Assembly: GCA_022572335.1 (NCBI GenBank)
Contig: JACZWD010000116.1
Coordinates: 1-8,466, forward strand
Source: Pseudomonadota bacterium
Lineage (GTDB): Bacteria; Pseudomonadota; Alphaproteobacteria; Rhodospirillales; 2-02-FULL-58-16
DNA: 8,466 nucleotides
Direction: 5' to 3'
Numbering within the stretch: the stretch's first letter is position 1; every line of letters begins with the position of its first letter. A program made the position numbers and the translations under genes. The notes under the pieces were generated by a model. That model was not told the DNA's origin, made no database searches, and saw only the letters and a program-made list of their open reading frames with translations. Below are positions 7,660 through 8,466 of this stretch, one piece after another.

Positions 7660-8247
7660 TCAGACGGACGTGCGATCGACGTATTCCTGGAACCGGAGGC
7701 GCTCGTAGGCCTTTTCCCGGACAAACCGGAACATGGTCAGGAACGCCGGCGGGGGCAGGTATCCGGGCATCCGCGCGACCTCCAGGTCCTTGCCGCTGCG
7801 GCCCTTGAATTCGTCCAGGCCGTCGGGGAAGAACTGTATCGTCGGCGTGTAGAGCACGTGGTACCTGCGCGCCAGCTGGCGCTCCTCCAGGGCCGTGCCG
7901 TCGAAATCCGTCACCGCACGCGACCCGTGAACATCAAGCTGGAGGAGATCGAAATTGTCCCTGACGAAATCGCGTACCTCGGGCACCCGGAAATTGACCA
8001 AGTGCAGGCGCTTGCAGGCCGAACAGCCCTTCTGTTCCCAGACCACCGCGAACCGCTTGCCGTGGCGCTCGGCGGCGATCAGGTCTTCCCGGAAATCGAG
8101 AAACGTGTGGATGAACCACGGCTGTATGTACAGCCCGTCGTCGCCCATCTCCGGCGGGGCGATGGGGTTTTCCGCCGAGACCGGCCGGGCGGCCAACAGC
8201 CCGCCCGCCGCCAGGGCAAGCCCGACGAAGTCCCGCCTGGTGATCAT
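7660..8247 (-). CDS. soxW: Periplasmic thioredoxin-fold protein, SoxW-like, Tat-exported
   Basis: A 195-residue thiol-disulfide protein. Seen: a twin-arginine signal TRRDFVGLA (3-11) followed by an alanine/glycine/leucine-rich segment and a likely cleavage after VSA (25); redox motif GCSACKRLH (74-82) with Cys75 and Cys78; DVHGSRAVTDFDG (105-117), an insert characteristic of SoxW-like proteins; and the cis-proline region LYTPTIQFFPDG (132-143). Family knowledge: SoxW and SoxS are periplasmic thioredoxins of the thiosulfate-oxidising Sox system, where such proteins keep cysteine carriers like SoxY reduced, fed by the membrane protein SoxV/CcdA. Neither SoxV nor SoxY is in the window. The ATG at 8247 is preceded by GGAGAGAGG with a 4-base spacer. 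An ArsR-type gene follows on the same strand. An IS630 end lies 94 bases upstream and may have separated the gene from former partners. Thioredoxin fold is sure; a Sox role is likely but unproven. Confidence 0.82.
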   Translation of the reverse strand: MITRRDFVGLALAAGGLLAARPVSAENPIAPPEMGDDGLYIQPWFIHTFLDFREDLIAAERHGKRFAVVWEQKGCSACKRLHLVNFRVPEVRDFVRDNFDLLQLDVHGSRAVTDFDGTALEERQLARRYHVLYTPTIQFFPDGLDEFKGRSGKDLEVARMPGYLPPPAFLTMFRFVREKAYERLRFQEYVDRTSV

Positions 8248-8340
8248 CGCACCTCTCTCCCGGTCGCCGGGTCGGCGGGCCGTACAGGCCCATCGCCCGC
8301 ACGGCGGCCCTCGGGCCAGGCCGCTCCCGTACTACGCACC
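8248..8340. other. Short GC-rich leader between the IS end and the SoxW-like gene
   Basis: The 93 bases hold two small inverted repeats, GGGCC-n5-GGCCC (8277-8291) and GGCCC-tc-GGGCC (8306-8317). No U-run follows either of them, so they do not look like a terminator. The ribosome site GGAGAGAGG is at 8252-8260. No gene end is recognisable, so what lay upstream before the insertion cannot be told. Confidence 0.45.
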
Positions 8341-8342
8341 TA

Positions 8343-8466
8343 GAGCATTTTCCGATCAATTTAGTTCATACCCTGAATTGGCGAAGAAGTTTGCACATTC
8401 TTCTGGAGGGAAGAGCTCGATGGCCTCGGCGACGGCAACCCAGAGGTCATCGACGGTGCGGGCGGC
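8343..8466 (-). mobile_element. IS630-family insertion sequence, 3' end only
   Basis: The element starts right after a TA dinucleotide (8341-8342), the target that IS630/Tc1-mariner elements duplicate. The outer bases GAGCATTTTCCGATCAA resemble terminal repeats I recall from alphaproteobacterial IS elements. The transposase C-terminus begins 13 bases inside. The element continues beyond the right edge, so the other terminal repeat and the second TA cannot be checked. The exact boundary is therefore inferred. Confidence 0.75.
8356..8466 (-). CDS. IS630-family transposase, C-terminal 36 codons (partial)
   Basis: Reading the minus strand in frame to the TGA at 8358-8356 gives a 36-residue tail. 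It contains ARTVDDLWVAVAEAIELF followed by PPEECANFFANSGYELN. The pattern RTxxxLWxAI...LFxPxECANFFxxxGY is the recognisable end of IS630-family DDE transposases, which cut and paste the element into TA sites. The catalytic DDE residues lie outside the window, so whether the gene is intact is unknown. It is transcribed towards the SoxW-like gene. Confidence 0.85.
   Translation of the reverse strand, partial: AARTVDDLWVAVAEAIELFPPEECANFFANSGYELN

Noticed and set aside
7600..7660. AT-rich stretch searched for a SqrR-type operator (ATTC-n8-GAAT)
   Set aside because: Only direct ATTC repeats are present on the minus strand; no proper inverted repeat of that form was found.

Overview
The window is GC-rich DNA with the gene content and codon style of an alphaproteobacterium. 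A Rhodospirillales-like host (Magnetospirillum/Azospirillum type) is my best guess, from the 180-kDa class NAD-glutamate dehydrogenase, the BigR/SqrR-type repressor and the SoxW-like protein. This placement is an inference, not a measurement. Every gene I can support lies on the minus strand, so transcription runs from the right end of the window to the left.

Right end (about 7179-8466): the last 124 bases are the end of an IS630-family insertion sequence, carrying the final 36 codons of its transposase. The IS stops at a TA dinucleotide 94 bases before the start codon of a Tat-exported, SoxW-like thioredoxin-fold protein. After a 118-base AT-richer gap comes a small ArsR-family repressor. 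It has two cysteines 66 residues apart, the spacing of the persulfide-sensing switch in BigR and SqrR. The pair looks like a small sulfur or thiol-redox module, either standing alone or cut off from a larger sox-type cluster by the IS.

Middle (about 6651-7178): roughly 530 bases without a convincing gene. Its left part holds a plausible sigma70-like promoter and leader for the glutamate dehydrogenase gene. The rest holds only short palindromes and one doubtful 31-codon ORF.

Left part (1-6650): a 1618-residue NAD-specific glutamate dehydrogenase fills more than half of the window. It is followed after 7 bases by a UMF1 (Atg22-like) major facilitator transporter. After another 54 bases comes a SIS-domain sugar-phosphate isomerase of the GmhA type, which runs off the left edge. 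Tight spacing and shared strand suggest one transcription unit linking glutamate catabolism, a possible amino-acid or metabolite exporter, and sugar-phosphate metabolism. The functional link is inferred.

I see no CRISPR array, tRNA, rRNA, phage gene or clearly new multi-gene system. The most useful leads are the thiol-switch repressor with SoxW, the IS junction, the altered metal-site positions in the isomerase, and the dehydrogenase-transporter coupling.
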